From assembly GCA_028284745.1 (NCBI GenBank), contig JANQRC010000046.1, positions 1 to 64,000 of the forward strand: a stretch of DNA of 64,000 nucleotides, in the 5' to 3' direction. The notes below the pieces were generated by a model. It made no database searches and was not told the DNA's origin. It saw only the letters and a list, made by a program, of their open reading frames with translations. A program made the position numbers and the translations under genes. Positions 63,483 through 64,000 of the stretch are shown one piece after another (the stretch's first letter is position 1; each line of letters opens with the position of its first letter). Source of the stretch: Flavobacteriaceae bacterium. Lineage in GTDB: Bacteria; Bacteroidota; Bacteroidia; Flavobacteriales; Flavobacteriaceae.

Positions 63483-64000
63483 TTAGACCCGTTGCACCTT
63501 GTGGATGCCATTGACCTTCTTCAGGTTTTCCATGAGTTTTTTGAGAATGCTCTTGTTCTTTACCTCAACAGATATCTTACCATTGAAAGTGCCACCGTCG
63601 GTATCAAAGTTGATGTTTCGCATGTTTACATGCATGTTGCTCGAGATCACCTTGGTGATCTCATTGACCAAGCCCAAGTTGTCAATCCCTGAAAGCTTCA
63701 GCTTTGCAGTGAAGCCCTGTTGTGAGGAATCGATCCACTTGGCAGGCATGATACGGTAGGCAAATTTGGATTGCAACGAAACCGCATTCGGGCAATTCTT
63801 CTTATGCACCTTAATGCCTTCATTGACTGTCAGAAACCCGAAAACACTGTCACCAGGGATCGGGTTGCAACATTTTGCAAAAGTATAGTCTAGCTTTTCT
63901 TCTTCTTTACCAAAGACCAAAAGGTCATAATTGGCAGTGATCTCGTCCTTGTTAATGTCACCAGTGGCAGAAGGTCTTCTGATCTTGCTCTTGAAGAAGT
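63483..64000 (-). CDS. RelA/SpoT homologue, 3' part only
   Basis: The C-terminal ~170 residues of a bifunctional (p)ppGpp synthetase/hydrolase; the 5' part lies beyond the window. The frame is open up to base 64000. A conserved Cys block is visible (FAKCCNPIPGDSVFGFLT), and an ACT domain ends the protein (KLSGIDNLGLVNEITKVISS, NVDGIHKVQRV-like ending). It is the regulatory half that senses ribosome or amino acid signals. Catalytic domains cannot be judged. Confidence 0.92.
   Translation of the reverse strand, partial: FFKSKIRRPSATGDINKDEITANYDLLVFGKEEEKLDYTFAKCCNPIPGDSVFGFLTVNEGIKVHKKNCPNAVSLQSKFAYRIMPAKWIDSSQQGFTAKLKLSGIDNLGLVNEITKVISSNMHVNMRNINFDTDGGTFNGKISVEVKNKSILKKLMENLKKVNGIHKVQRV

Overview
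The window is a stretch of ordinary chromosomal backbone from a member of the Bacteroidota, almost certainly a Flavobacteriaceae-type marine bacterium. The evidence is the gene content: Porin_10 porin, CCC-motif membrane protein, DUF6452/DUF6048, DUF4230, GSCFA, PopT-type DUF368 pair, TonB receptor with a carboxypeptidase-like domain, OstA-like LptA protein. Promoters have the Bacteroidota form TTG-N20-TAnnTTTG and there are few Shine-Dalgarno sequences. I see no prophage, insertion sequence, integrase, CRISPR array or classical defence island.

Layout. 1-6.9 kb: initiator tRNA, septoil-knot-like secreted protein, Na+/alanine symporter, GTPases Era and Der with two small envelope genes between them, MerR regulator and an M23 peptidase. 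7-11.6 kb: alaS, GSCFA, DUF4230, rhodanese. 11.6-20.5 kb: amino-acid catabolism (aromatic amino acid hydroxylase, urocanate hydratase), a putative mini-zincin, an ACC-deaminase/D-cysteine desulfhydrase-like enzyme, a glucosaminidase-LysM protein, hemL and a Spy/CpxP-like protein. 20.7-26.1 kb: a small secreted repeat protein followed by a gene-poor 600 bp with two related terminators, an endonuclease/phosphatase-family protein, DCC protein, lysS, a relic TPR segment, a Pmp3/YqaE protein and lipB. 26-35 kb: a large propeller lipoprotein, rnhB, porin, PAQR/hemolysin III, DUF4268, ZIP transporter and two methyltransferases. 35-44 kb: DUF6048-DUF6452-rlmD, rocD with a structured leader, small membrane proteins, Smr protein, a calcium-repeat lipoprotein and a cysteine desulfurase. 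43.9-48.7 kb: an M23-TonB receptor-CsgG-like operon read leftward. 48.9-52.2 kb: ZapB-like coiled coil, zapA, a 6S-type RNA, rny and mazG. 52.2-64 kb: mostly leftward envelope and housekeeping genes: DUF349, aroE, two DUF368 genes, a TPR protein, a class III aminotransferase, OstA-like protein, purA, fur and the 3' part of a RelA/SpoT homologue.

The clearest items beyond routine annotation are a 6S-type RNA between zapA and rny with two paired arms and an open central bubble; a nested-helix leader upstream of rocD; a set of genes whose -7 box lies only 4-5 nt before the start codon, so their mRNAs should be nearly leaderless; two back-to-back -7 boxes driving divergent methyltransferase genes; a duplicated 3' end after a small repeat protein; and several gene relics and small ORFs. 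No convincingly new multi-gene system was found.
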